Assembly: GCA_000621985.1 (NCBI GenBank)
Contig: JHWW01000008.1
Location: 62,001 to 126,000 of the forward strand
Origin: Lachnospiraceae bacterium V9D3004
GTDB lineage: Bacteria; Bacillota; Clostridia; Lachnospirales; Lachnospiraceae
Direction: 5' to 3'
Length of the DNA stretch: 64,000 nt
Positions within the stretch are counted from its first letter, which is position 1. Each line of letters begins with the position of its first letter. The position numbers and the translations under genes are program-made. The notes under the pieces were generated by a model. That model was not told where the DNA came from. It was given only the letters and a program-made list of their open reading frames with translations, and did no database searches. Shown piece by piece: positions 39,735-48,374 of the stretch.

Positions 39735-39772
39735 GGCTTTTATTTCTTAAATTCATGTTTTTTGCTCCTTTA

Positions 39773-40126
39773 TTAAAACGATAGTATATCAGCCATTACA
39801 TCACTGATATTTTCATCTGTAGTAGGTTCAGGTGCATCCCATGTTTCGGGACCGGAGGAAACATAAGAAGAAGGATTAGCCTCTGTAGTTCCCGAGACAA
39901 TGGTGATATTTCCACCGAGCTTAGCTACGATTTTGTCTGCTAGTTCATCAAGTGGCAGTTCGTTTGAGGAATGGTTGTTATGACGCTCTGCAAGTTCATA
40001 CAGAGCTGTCACAACCATTTCATTAGCACTGCTAAAGCCATATTCGGCAAAGTTAGAAATTGCCTTTATTGCCACCTGATCTTTGTGTGTATCATAGAAT
40101 CTGATGGTTTTGGCAAAGGATTTCAT
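39773..40126 (-). CDS. ParR-like DNA-binding partition protein (117 aa)
   Basis: The N-terminal ~50 residues (SFAKTIRFYDTHKDQVAIKA, then SSANEMVVTALYELAERH) fit a ribbon-helix-helix fold as in ParR adaptors. The C-terminal half is acidic and low-complexity, which suits contact with the ParM filament end. Its ATG overlaps the stop of the ParM-like gene (TAATG) with GGAGGA just upstream, so the pair is coupled. Assignment is by position and fold likeness. Confidence 0.65.
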   Translation of the reverse strand: MKSFAKTIRFYDTHKDQVAIKAISNFAEYGFSSANEMVVTALYELAERHNNHSSNELPLDELADKIVAKLGGNITIVSGTTEANPSSYVSSGPETWDAPEPTTDENISDVMADILSF

Positions 40127-41043
40127 TACTTTAGTCCTCCGTTTCTTATCTGATAGCGAATAAGGTCTTCATAGCCTTTCGCGTTAATGTGAACATCATC
40201 AATTACAGTAGCCTTTGGATATTTCTCAGCATCAAGGAAGTTCTTAATGATTGTGGAACCTCCACCGATAAAGATAAGCTGAGTTGTATCAAGGTTGAAC
40301 TGTAAAGCACGAAGCTGTCCCATAATGTCTTCCACGTAGGTTTTAAGGTCGTTCTGAATGACTGTAAGATACTTAGGTGGAAGATCAACGCTTGAACCGG
40401 TAATCATTACATCCTTAAGTAAGATTTCATCTGCTTCACCGTTAAACTGCTCTCTTAGGTGTTCATTGATTTTGTGCATACATGTAATGGTTCCAAGAGA
40501 AAGGCTCTTGCAGTTACCAGCATCAGCTTTTCTCTCACGGATAGGCATGATATCAATCGTCCAACTTCCAATGTCGATAACAACAGCAAGTCTGCTGAAT
40601 TTGTTGATATAGTTCACGATTCCGGCATAGCCCTGTGGATATACATTTACACTTAAAAGGTTGATGCTATAGGTTACATCTTCATACTTGAAAACAAGTT
40701 TACGATTGCGCTTGTAGTAATCAAGCATAGGTTCTTTTTCGGCTCCCATACGTGTAAGTGGTACACCTACACCAAGATGGATGTCAGCCTGAGTCATGCC
40801 CTGCATCTTAAGTTCTTCTGCGATAGCAGCTTCGGTAAGAACAAGCATGTCCTCGTTATTCATTTTAGATTCCTGAATGGTAATCTTAGGATTGCCAACT
40901 GAATAGAATCCCTCATTTGTCTCAACCACCATGCTTGAAATAGGTGGCTTTGTGGAATGCTTAATCACTCCACTAGAAAATACTTTGTGTGATGTCTTTG
41001 TGTTACCAAATCCAACGTCTACTCCAATAATTAATTCACTCAT
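40126..41043 (-). CDS. parM: ParM/StbA-like actin-family segregation ATPase
   Basis: The 305-aa actin-like protein has phosphate-1 (IIGVDVGFGNTKTS), phosphate-2 (LAVVIDIGSWTIDIM) and adenosine (LIFIGGGSTIIKNF) motifs. ParM filaments push plasmid copies apart when capped by ParR bound to parC. Such genes are typical of plasmids, and here the gene lies on an integrated element, between the TnpC-like and ParR-like genes. The start ATG follows GAGAGGAATTAAAC. No replication gene accompanies it. Confidence 0.85.
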   Translation of the reverse strand: MSELIIGVDVGFGNTKTSHKVFSSGVIKHSTKPPISSMVVETNEGFYSVGNPKITIQESKMNNEDMLVLTEAAIAEELKMQGMTQADIHLGVGVPLTRMGAEKEPMLDYYKRNRKLVFKYEDVTYSINLLSVNVYPQGYAGIVNYINKFSRLAVVIDIGSWTIDIMPIRERKADAGNCKSLSLGTITCMHKINEHLREQFNGEADEILLKDVMITGSSVDLPPKYLTVIQNDLKTYVEDIMGQLRALQFNLDTTQLIFIGGGSTIIKNFLDAEKYPKATVIDDVHINAKGYEDLIRYQIRNGGLK

Positions 41044-41061
41044 GTTTAATTCCTCTCTTTC

Positions 41062-41439
41062 TTATAAATTGTTAACTAGGTCAAATTCTGAAGAGCTTTT
41101 CTTTTTAAGCTCAGCAGTTAATGTTTCAATGTTCTTTTCTAAAGAAATAATCTTTAGCTTTAGTAACTCGTTTTCTCGTCTGGTAGCTTTTAGAAGAGAC
41201 TCTTCTTTTCTGTTAATAAAGACTTTTCCGATTTGTAAGGTGATAGCATTTGTAAGTGCTTCGTGAACATCTTTATTTTTGTAGAAGTAGTCTCTAGAAA
41301 AGCCAGTGCGTCTTACAAGTTCTGCGACAGTGACTTTTTCGCCATCCTCAACCATTTCTGAAATTGTGGTAAGGGAAAGGTTTAGCATAGCTTCAGATCT
41401 GTCGTGATTGCTTTTTACCATGTTTGTGTAGTTTGCCAT
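41062..41439 (-). CDS. TnpC-like (DUF6262-like) transposition accessory protein
   Basis: This 125-aa protein has an N-terminal helix-turn-helix (TVAELVRRTGFSRDYFYKN, about residues 37-55) and a C-terminal coiled coil (KATRRENELLKLKIISLEKN). Size, layout and position directly after the last recombinase match Tn554 TnpC, which influences insertion orientation and efficiency. Its ATG overlaps the stop of the recombinase (TAATG), 9 bp after AAAGGAGG. A TTG three codons earlier sits inside the ribosome-site spacer and is rejected. Confidence 0.75.
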   Translation of the reverse strand: MANYTNMVKSNHDRSEAMLNLSLTTISEMVEDGEKVTVAELVRRTGFSRDYFYKNKDVHEALTNAITLQIGKVFINRKEESLLKATRRENELLKLKIISLEKNIETLTAELKKKSSSEFDLVNNL

Positions 41440-43328
41440 TAGTTCCAACCTCCTTTGTATTTATTAATGGTTTTGTCCTTTTCTTCTCTAAGTTTTTTAG
41501 TGCCTTCAGCAAGGACTTTACTTGTCATTCTGCGGTAGTGCTTAACAGATGAAGTATTGGCATGTCCAAGTAATTTGGCGATAATAGAATCATCAAGTCC
41601 CATATCACAAAGTCTTTTTCCATAAGTCTTTCTGAAAAGATGAGTACTTACAGTAAAGAGTTCTCCGTGGTCATCACGTAAGTCGTTTTCAATAATCATG
41701 CACTGTACTCGGTAATACATTGCTCCATAGGTCATAGGCTTATCAGGATTATTGTCGTCAACAAAGATATAATCTTTTGGACCGTAATGTGATGTTGTGT
41801 AAGCGATGGCGCTTTCAATAAGGTTTTTAATGTCATCGTTAATAGGCTTTCGATAACTTCTGTTAACCTTGGCCTGGTGAATGGTGATGTATAAGTGTCC
41901 GTTTTCATCTTCTCTAATACAATCCGTTCTTAAGGTAAGTGTCTCAGAGATTCTGCAACCTAAGATTTCATGAAGAATCATTAATCGTCCGGTCTGAGAA
42001 TCTAGAGTTTTAAATCCTCTATTTAAAGTTTCAAGCTCGCTATCCGTATAAAATCGAAAGACTGGAATATTGTTCTTTGGAATATCTTCAGGGAAGAATA
42101 ATTTCGTAAGAGAATATTCATCTATTACAAGACCTATGGTGGCTAATATAATCTTTAGAGATATAAGCTCTGAGCGATAGTTCTTGCGTCTAGTATCTTC
42201 CGTATTTAGGTAAATCAAGTAAGATTCAATTACCTCTCGATCAATTTCGGCAAAGGATTCTATTTGTGGGTAATCCCTTGCAAGATATTCGGTGAAAACA
42301 TTAATTACATGTACATCATTTACTGCTGTTCTTGCAGAAACTTCCTTGAGACGAAAGAGAATAGCTTTCTTTGTTTCAGCTTTCATTTTGTCTTGAAGGA
42401 TGTTCTCAAAATTGATGCTGGCAATTGTGTTAACTGGAGGAAGCCTGACGGGAAAATCAAGCCTATCCAATACCCATATATCATCCTCAAAATGGAATAA
42501 TCCGTCATCATAGGTAAAGTAAGAAAGGATGGTCTTTAGGTACTTAAAAAACGGATGTATCTTTGTTTCCGGATGTAACTTGTTTCTCTTATTACTGGTA
42601 ATGGTCAAAGGTATCTGATGCTTCATAGCCCAAATTTTATATTTTCTAATACAGCTATCTTTGTCTAAGTCATATAAAGACTTGATGGATGGATAGGTAT
42701 CACATAAAAAGTCTGCTATATGTCCAAAGCAACGTCTTTCATTGGTAATACTGGTAAATGATAATTCCTTTCCTCTTGCAGTAATGAATTCTCGAAATTC
42801 TTCTATTAAGGAGGACGGTAATACATTAAGGTTGAAGAAGTACTCTGGATGATAATGTGCGGAGGATTGCTTCTTCTTTGGAACGTCTTTGTAGCAGTCA
42901 AGGTCTCTATAGAAGATGAAATTGTCCTTAGGTAAGCAATAAAAATGTGCTTGGCTTATGTAACGAATAGCAGGATGCAAGACAAAACCATCAATCTGCT
43001 TTCTTCTAGGATTAATATTTTTGTCATGGAGAAAGCCAATCATTCTTGCAGTAGCTGATTCAACATCAAGGTCTAACATAGATTCAAGATCCGGATAACA
43101 GGTGGATATGAATTCAGCAAAGAGCATGTAGCTTCTACGGTCTATGTAAAGACTTAAAAAGGTTAGTGTGTTCCCTCGCTCTAAGATAAAAGGAGCTAAC
43201 TGCTCTTGGAGAGAAAGCGTTGGAAGTAGGCTTAAATCAAAGCCATACTCCGGTTTGTAGTAGTCGGATTTTAAGTCTTTTTTCGTTAGGTGCTTATAGC
43301 TGTTAAATTCTTTAAATTTTAGTTCCAT
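41439..43328 (-). CDS. Tyrosine recombinase 3 of the trio (629 aa, TnpB-sized)
   Basis: The C-terminal catalytic domain shows the first Arg in EILGCRISETLTL, HLFRKTYGKRL (His-x-x-Arg), LLGHANTSS and the nucleophile Tyr in VKHYRRM. The long N-terminal ~390 residues contain two similar segments about 145 residues apart (KSDYYKPEYGFDLSLLPTLS and QSSAHYHPEYFFNLNVLPSS), an internal duplication. It would cut and rejoin DNA together with the two upstream recombinases. Its ATG overlaps the end of the previous gene by 10 bp with AAGGAGG upstream. Confidence 0.88.
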   Translation of the reverse strand: MELKFKEFNSYKHLTKKDLKSDYYKPEYGFDLSLLPTLSLQEQLAPFILERGNTLTFLSLYIDRRSYMLFAEFISTCYPDLESMLDLDVESATARMIGFLHDKNINPRRKQIDGFVLHPAIRYISQAHFYCLPKDNFIFYRDLDCYKDVPKKKQSSAHYHPEYFFNLNVLPSSLIEEFREFITARGKELSFTSITNERRCFGHIADFLCDTYPSIKSLYDLDKDSCIRKYKIWAMKHQIPLTITSNKRNKLHPETKIHPFFKYLKTILSYFTYDDGLFHFEDDIWVLDRLDFPVRLPPVNTIASINFENILQDKMKAETKKAILFRLKEVSARTAVNDVHVINVFTEYLARDYPQIESFAEIDREVIESYLIYLNTEDTRRKNYRSELISLKIILATIGLVIDEYSLTKLFFPEDIPKNNIPVFRFYTDSELETLNRGFKTLDSQTGRLMILHEILGCRISETLTLRTDCIREDENGHLYITIHQAKVNRSYRKPINDDIKNLIESAIAYTTSHYGPKDYIFVDDNNPDKPMTYGAMYYRVQCMIIENDLRDDHGELFTVSTHLFRKTYGKRLCDMGLDDSIIAKLLGHANTSSVKHYRRMTSKVLAEGTKKLREEKDKTINKYKGGWN

Positions 43329-45235
43329 TGAATGTCCTCCTTATTTTTGGTAGCGAAGTATTCTTCGTTTAATTTGTCTATCTTATTTGGTAGATGGTCG
43401 ATGTAGTGCTTGGTCATGTCTTCGCTAGAGTGTCCTAAGTATTCTCTGATGCACTGAATATTGGCGCCATCGTTGTAAAGCTCCGTGGCAAGTGTGTGTC
43501 TGTAGCCATGGGGTTTGAACTTATAGGTTTCAGATATTCCATACTTGTCAAAGAGAATATTCATCTGCTTTCTGAAGGTTCCGGAGCGGTAAGGCCCAGT
43601 GGTATGTGGAGCCTTAAAAACATATTCATCTGGAGCGATATTGTTTCGTTTGATGTATTCTGTCATCAGGTCGTAAAGTTCTGTTGGTATAGGGATTCGC
43701 TTTTCTCTTTTGGCTTTGTTCTGATAGATCAAAAACCAAGCGGTTGAGCCATCAAAGAGGTAAGCATTTCCTTTTATTGCGCAGACTTCATTTACTCGAA
43801 TACCTAAACACCAAAGATTTAAAAACATTAATCGAAGCTCCTCAGGGAAGTATCCCAGTACCTCGAAAACTTTCCTTTGATCTTCCTTTGAAACGGAAAT
43901 GTCGTTGTGTTTGTAAACCTCAAATCCTCTGTATTTTTCAAAGTGAAATCTAAGAGGCTGTATACATTCTTTTGCTTCTAAGTAGTAAATGAATTTAGAA
44001 ATCTCACCTAGGTGCGAATTTATAGTTGCAACACGGACATCTTTTCTTTGCAAGTAATTGATGTAGTTTTCAAGGTCTGCCTTTGTAAGCTTAGTAAGGT
44101 AAATGCCATTTTCATCGAAGTAGAAAAGCATTCGCTTTACATTGTTGTAAATCATGTAAATAGATGTAATTGAAAGTCTCTGAGAAAGACCAAGTAGGTA
44201 TTTCATGTAGTCTTTCAGTAAATCAAGGTTTTCTGTTATTTCAACATCATCAAAGTAGAATGCTTCACGTGGATTTGAAGGATTTACTCTTCCTTCTGTA
44301 AAGGAAAAGCGCTCTAAAAACCAAGCGGATGCATCCCAATCAATTGATGGTGCATTTAAAAATGTAAACTTTCGTATTCGCTTAAATGCAGCTCTAGAAC
44401 ATGTGGTGCTCTTTATTGGTAATGTATTTAAGTACTCTATAAATCCTTCTACTTCAGCATTTGTAACCTTTGAAATATCATCAATTTCATGCTCAACACA
44501 GTATTTGTATAAGTACCAAAGCGGAGTAATACGATTCTGAAGAAGCATATGTGTAGTTACTTTGTCTCCGTCTTCAAGGTCGTATTTTAGTAATGCAAAT
44601 ACCTGACGCTTTAAAACCTCAGATACATTGAGCGAAAAATCAAAGAAAAGTGGTTCCTTTACCTGCGTATACTCAAACTGCTTTGCAATTGCGATGTTTG
44701 GATGATATGTAAGGTAAATAAGCTTGTTCTCATAACGAAGTACATGTGGATGTAAATCATTCATTGACTGCTCAATGGCATATAGTTTTGCTCTATCGAT
44801 GATCTTTATATATTCGATTCGCTTTGCTACAAAGGTGTTTGATATGTAGCGTTCAAACTCTACTCTGTCGATTGCATCAATATCAGCTAAGTTGGTGATG
44901 TTTCGTAATGCAAGGAAGAACTCCAGCTTGTTTCGCTTGGCTCTGTCCTTGATGACTTCTTTTAACTCAGGAAAAGACTTTCCTCTTAAGCGGATTATCA
45001 TTTCAAGAGCTGATGCAAAGTGAGCTTTCTGTGTGTCTGTAATTGTTGTGCAAGTCAAAACCATGTTGTAGAAATCAATTGCAGTATCAAGGTCTACGTC
45101 ATCTAAGGAAGTTATTCTTCGGCTTAGTAAGAAGCCCTCAATTAAATCAATACCGGTGGCTTCTTTGTATCCAGTGCTAATGATTTCCTCATGGACGTAA
45201 GAATATTCAATTTGAGCAATTTTCAGTGCGCCCAT
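43319..45235 (-). CDS. Tyrosine recombinase 2 of the trio (638 aa, TnpB-like)
   Basis: The catalytic residues are in LGIRVNEVCAI (Arg), HGYRHTLATELY (His-x-x-Arg), REYLGHSSEDM (His) and TKHYIDHL (Tyr). A SAM-like core-binding domain precedes them (about residues 345-440). The length is close to Tn554 TnpB (about 630 aa). The start ATG is 8 bp from AAAGGAG. It is separated from recombinase 1 by a 143-bp spacer that can form a closed stem structure. Confidence 0.88.
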   Translation of the reverse strand: MGALKIAQIEYSYVHEEIISTGYKEATGIDLIEGFLLSRRITSLDDVDLDTAIDFYNMVLTCTTITDTQKAHFASALEMIIRLRGKSFPELKEVIKDRAKRNKLEFFLALRNITNLADIDAIDRVEFERYISNTFVAKRIEYIKIIDRAKLYAIEQSMNDLHPHVLRYENKLIYLTYHPNIAIAKQFEYTQVKEPLFFDFSLNVSEVLKRQVFALLKYDLEDGDKVTTHMLLQNRITPLWYLYKYCVEHEIDDISKVTNAEVEGFIEYLNTLPIKSTTCSRAAFKRIRKFTFLNAPSIDWDASAWFLERFSFTEGRVNPSNPREAFYFDDVEITENLDLLKDYMKYLLGLSQRLSITSIYMIYNNVKRMLFYFDENGIYLTKLTKADLENYINYLQRKDVRVATINSHLGEISKFIYYLEAKECIQPLRFHFEKYRGFEVYKHNDISVSKEDQRKVFEVLGYFPEELRLMFLNLWCLGIRVNEVCAIKGNAYLFDGSTAWFLIYQNKAKREKRIPIPTELYDLMTEYIKRNNIAPDEYVFKAPHTTGPYRSGTFRKQMNILFDKYGISETYKFKPHGYRHTLATELYNDGANIQCIREYLGHSSEDMTKHYIDHLPNKIDKLNEEYFATKNKEDIQWN

Positions 45236-45264
45236 AAGGCAATCTCCTTTCGTGTAATGTTTTT

Positions 45265-45384
45265 CTTTAGGATGCTTAGCTACTACTCTTGGCTGTAAGA
45301 GAATCTGTCAAGCCGGGGTCAAAATATCAGTAGGTAGGCTTTACAGATGAGCGAAAGCCATATCATAAGTGCGGCATCCTAAAG
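45265..45384 (-). other. Stem-closed structured spacer between recombinases 1 and 2
   Basis: CTTTAGGATGC (45265-45275) and GCATCCTAAAG (45374-45384) are perfect 11-bp complements enclosing 98 nt. Inside lie hairpins CTCTT-GGCTGT-AAGAG (45286-45301) and GGCTTT/AAAGCC (45337-45359). As RNA on the minus strand this makes a three-stem shape starting at the last codons of recombinase 1. It may be an attenuator, an RNA-processing site or a DNA site. No T tract follows the closing stem. Confidence 0.55.
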
Positions 45385-46491
45385 GAAGTCGTTAATGTCG
45401 ACAAACTTCATAGATTCAACGAAGTAGTTGTCGTTTGCTTCGGCAAGCTCGTCATCTTCAACATTTAAGTAGGCTTCTGTAGTAGCAATGTTTTTGTGCC
45501 CTAAAGAGGTTGAAATCTGTGCCATGTCCCAACCAGCTTTTCTTCGCTCGTTAGCAAAGTAGTGTCTAAGCATGTGGGAATGTCCGCTAATACCACATCG
45601 CTTTTCGAGTCTTTCAAATAGGGAATTTACTCCACTTAAGGTAAGGGGCTTTCCCTTGGAAGGACCGCTTTCAGAAACAAATAGGTAATCTGTGTTTTTG
45701 CGAAGCTCGGTCGTATCAGTTAAATAAATCATGAGAAGATCAAAGGTGGAGTTAGAAATCCTTGCTCCACGTTCTTCTGCATATTTCGCATAAGCTCCGT
45801 TTGGGTTTGTTTCTCTGTAGCGAACAAATACTTTCTTATTTTCAAAATCAATGTCTGTCGTATATTTAATTCCTAAGATTTCACCGATTCGAAAACCGGT
45901 TTCTTCTAAAAGAAGAAGTAAAAGTTTGTCTCTTTTGGTTCGAGCAGATGAAATCAAAGTGTGTAAGTCATCTTCTGTAATACTCTTTGCATGATGTTCT
46001 TCTCTGGGAAGATAACCATGAAAAGTCTTTACTGTCTTTGCATACCGAAGTCCAATGGAGTTGGTATATACAAAGGTGGAATCTCTAAGTACCTTAAGTG
46101 CAGTGCCGTTGTCATATTCGAGGATTACGAAATCGTAAAAATCGAAGATGCTTCTTAAGTAGTCGTTTGCTGTATTGTTGTCAGGACATTTGCCTGATGT
46201 AGTGTGTCTACCAGCTCTTATAAAGTGTAGGTAGCTTGTGAAATGCTCCTGCTGTTCAAAAGCGGAAAGCTCTAGCACTTTGTTAACGGTAAGCTTGTTG
46301 TCTTCAAGGTAGTTAAGATACCAGGTAAGTTTTAAAGCTATGTTCTTTAAAGTCTTTTTCTTTCTGCCAAGATTCTTTTTGTATTTCAGATACTTGGTAG
46401 GAAGAGGAACAATTGAGTTGTTGGAAGTGTCGCGGATGATAAAGTACACGATTGTTCCATTAGAAACTGAATCAACGATGTATCTGTTCAA
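45379..46491 (-). CDS. Tyrosine recombinase 1 of the trio (370 aa, TnpA-like)
   Basis: The core-binding domain (about residues 40-160) is followed by the catalytic domain with Arg in ETGFRIGEILGI, SHMLRHYFANERRK (His-x-x-Arg), SLGHKNIATTEAYLNV (His and Tyr nucleophile). The length matches Tn554 TnpA (about 361 aa), and it leads the recombinase operon as TnpA does. The start is TTG, 9 bp after GGGAGG. An ATG is not available near the conserved start. Confidence 0.88.
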   Translation of the reverse strand: MNRYIVDSVSNGTIVYFIIRDTSNNSIVPLPTKYLKYKKNLGRKKKTLKNIALKLTWYLNYLEDNKLTVNKVLELSAFEQQEHFTSYLHFIRAGRHTTSGKCPDNNTANDYLRSIFDFYDFVILEYDNGTALKVLRDSTFVYTNSIGLRYAKTVKTFHGYLPREEHHAKSITEDDLHTLISSARTKRDKLLLLLLEETGFRIGEILGIKYTTDIDFENKKVFVRYRETNPNGAYAKYAEERGARISNSTFDLLMIYLTDTTELRKNTDYLFVSESGPSKGKPLTLSGVNSLFERLEKRCGISGHSHMLRHYFANERRKAGWDMAQISTSLGHKNIATTEAYLNVEDDELAEANDNYFVESMKFVDINDFL

Positions 46492-46531
46492 TCCGCACCA
46501 CCTCCCTTCTCAATCATTTGCGAATCAGAAC

Positions 46532-46765
46532 CTACGCTGATAAGTCATCTTCTGTGAATGGCTCATATCTTTTGCTTAAATCAACGCGCTTAATCATATG
46601 GACTGTTTTGTAGACATAGCCAAAATCCATGAGATCTAAGTAAAACTGGCCGTTTTCTTCTTTTGTGACGAAGCCATATTCATCAGCAATGGCATTCATT
46701 TCATCCATTGATAATTTGGTAAGCTCGCAAAACTGCTTTGGTGTAACCCAAATGTGTCTAAGCAT
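46532..46765 (-). CDS. Small excisionase-like protein (77 aa)
   Basis: ATG follows a perfect AAAGGAGG at 7-8 bp. The sequence begins LRHIWVTPKQFCELTKLSMD, which could be a winged-helix/MerR-like DNA-binding start as in excisionases, followed by an aromatic-rich tail. It lies 40 bp upstream of the recombinase trio in the same direction. A recombination directionality factor is plausible from size and place, but no family match is certain. Confidence 0.6.
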   Translation of the reverse strand: MLRHIWVTPKQFCELTKLSMDEMNAIADEYGFVTKEENGQFYLDLMDFGYVYKTVHMIKRVDLSKRYEPFTEDDLSA

Positions 46766-47370
46766 ATGTGTGTCCTCCTTTCTAAAATTTGTATGTAAAC
46801 TCCGGTTGGAGTTGATACCAAAAGTTCTTAAGTGATATCACCTATGGATATCATGGAAGAAGTGGTAAGTGTGGATGCTGTATCAGGTAAGCATTTATAA
46901 GTGACTGCATCCGATTTAGTTCTTATCCCTCTACCTTATATTTGGACCGAGTCAGGACTGATTACTAAAAAACTCGTGTAAATTTTTAAAATAAATTTCA
47001 AAAAATATATGGGCTTATGCCCTTTCATAAAACATATAGGACGGTTCCTATATGAATCTGCAGAAATTTATCCCTCTATATACATTTGGGGGTCTAAATC
47101 GCTCATTACTAAACTGAAGCAAAAGTTTTTATAAAATGATAGTAAAGTTATAATCTAACCATCACTTTATCTATATTATACACAGAAAATACAGTAAAGC
47201 AAGATAAAATTATAATTTTATAATCATAAAATGATAGTTGGAGGATTATAAAATGATAATAGAGTATTGGAATATATTGGAAATACAAGAAAAGTATATT
47301 CAGATTATAATTTTAAAAAGACAAATATATCATTTTATGGTATGATTGGATTTGAATGGAGGATTATGCC
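46766..47370. promoter_or_regulatory. 605-bp divergent regulatory region with four copies of an 11-bp motif
   Basis: No gene is seen between the small excisionase-like gene and the HTH gene. ATAAAATGATA occurs at 47131-47141, 47226-47236 and 47248-47258, and inverted at 47328-47338, the last ending 33 bp before the HTH start. Other structure includes the perfect hairpin CATATAGGA-CGGT-TCCTATATG (47033-47054), GGGC-TTAT-GCCC (47011-47022) and paired GATATC words (46834, 46847). The motif set looks like operators for the adjacent HTH protein. Confidence 0.6.
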
Positions 47371-48105
47371 ATGAGACGAAATGTAGATCCAGATTATGAG
47401 TTTGATAAAGACAGATTTGCAGAAGTACTTAAAGCTGCAATAGGCGACAGATCATATTCCGCCTTTGGAAAAGAAGCAGATATCAGTTTTGGATACATCA
47501 GTAAGTATATAAATAAAAAGTGTGATGTATCACCAACTGTTCAGACGCTTAAGAAGATGGCAAAGGTAGCGAAGGTGACGTATTCAGAGTTGTTAGAAGC
47601 AGCTGGATATGATTCAAATAAATATGATGAAGATGATATTAGTGCGACTATGGTTAATAGCGAGTGGTCACCAATGAATACACTTCTTCCAACGCTTTGT
47701 AGAACAGGTTTTAAGTGGCAGTTTGTAAGTAATGGAACAGCTGGGGCACCGCTTTGTGCAAAAATTGAGGGCGCACCATTCGAAAGCTGGTATTTCATTC
47801 CAGTAACAAAGGATAACGTAACGAAAGAAGATATCCTTGGTATTCTTGGAAGTAAAGAAGCAGAGGTTATCAGTTCGAATTCAAAGGTGACATTCCTCAC
47901 AGCAAACGAGAATGTCTATAACCAGATGAAGGATATAGAGGTAAACCTAATTTCTCTAAGAATATCCGTAGCTCTTGTAAATAAGAATGATGGCTTGATT
48001 GGAGAAGAAAGTTACTTAAAAACTAGTGTAGAGCTTTCTGATAAGGACAGGGTGTACGTATTAACGGACAGGGATACTGTTATGATAACCCCGTTATGGT
48101 TATAA
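47371..48105 (+). CDS. XRE-like HTH regulator with unknown C-terminal domain
   Basis: Counting from the ATG at 47371 (8 bp after GGAGG), residues about 12-75 form a Cro/CI-type helix-turn-helix (SAFGKEADISFGYISKYINK). Residues about 85-244 are an unrecognised alpha/beta domain (KWQFVSNGTAGAPLCAKIEG, ending VMITPLWL). It likely controls the element's divergent operons, including the restriction genes downstream. The four-fold 11-bp motif upstream points to autoregulation. An ATG at 47356 overlaps the ribosome site and is unlikely. Confidence 0.75.
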   Translation: MRRNVDPDYEFDKDRFAEVLKAAIGDRSYSAFGKEADISFGYISKYINKKCDVSPTVQTLKKMAKVAKVTYSELLEAAGYDSNKYDEDDISATMVNSEWSPMNTLLPTLCRTGFKWQFVSNGTAGAPLCAKIEGAPFESWYFIPVTKDNVTKEDILGILGSKEAEVISSNSKVTFLTANENVYNQMKDIEVNLISLRISVALVNKNDGLIGEESYLKTSVELSDKDRVYVLTDRDTVMITPLWL

Positions 48106-48133
48106 GCGCATAAAAAGAAATGTGGAAGTATAC

Positions 48134-48367
48134 ATGATTAAGAAAAAAAGATATCAAATCACAGGTAGATATGAAGAATGTGATTTGTGGACGGATAGTT
48201 TAGATGATGTAAAAAAAGAATGCGTATATCAATACTTAAAGCATAAAAAGAATATTATGTGCTGGGAACATATTGATGGGAAAGTGGCATTTATGGATAT
48301 GAGTGATTCTGTACTAGAGGAAATAAGTGGTACAGAACTGACTAAAGAAAATAATAACAAGAGGTAA
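48134..48367 (+). CDS. Small orphan protein before the restriction operon (77 aa)
   Basis: ATG follows GTGGAAG at 5-6 bp. The product is charged and soluble (IKKKRYQITGRYEECDLWTD), with no recognised motif. It lies between the HTH gene (28 bp) and the first methyltransferase (7 bp), so it is co-transcribed with both. It could be a controller or accessory of the restriction system, which is inference from place only. Confidence 0.5.
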   Translation: MIKKKRYQITGRYEECDLWTDSLDDVKKECVYQYLKHKKNIMCWEHIDGKVAFMDMSDSVLEEISGTELTKENNNKR

Positions 48368-48374
48368 GATAAAA

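Noticed and set aside
47033-47054. Perfect 9-bp hairpin in the element's regulatory region, considered as a terminator
   Set aside because: No T tract on either side. Kept only as part of the regulatory region.
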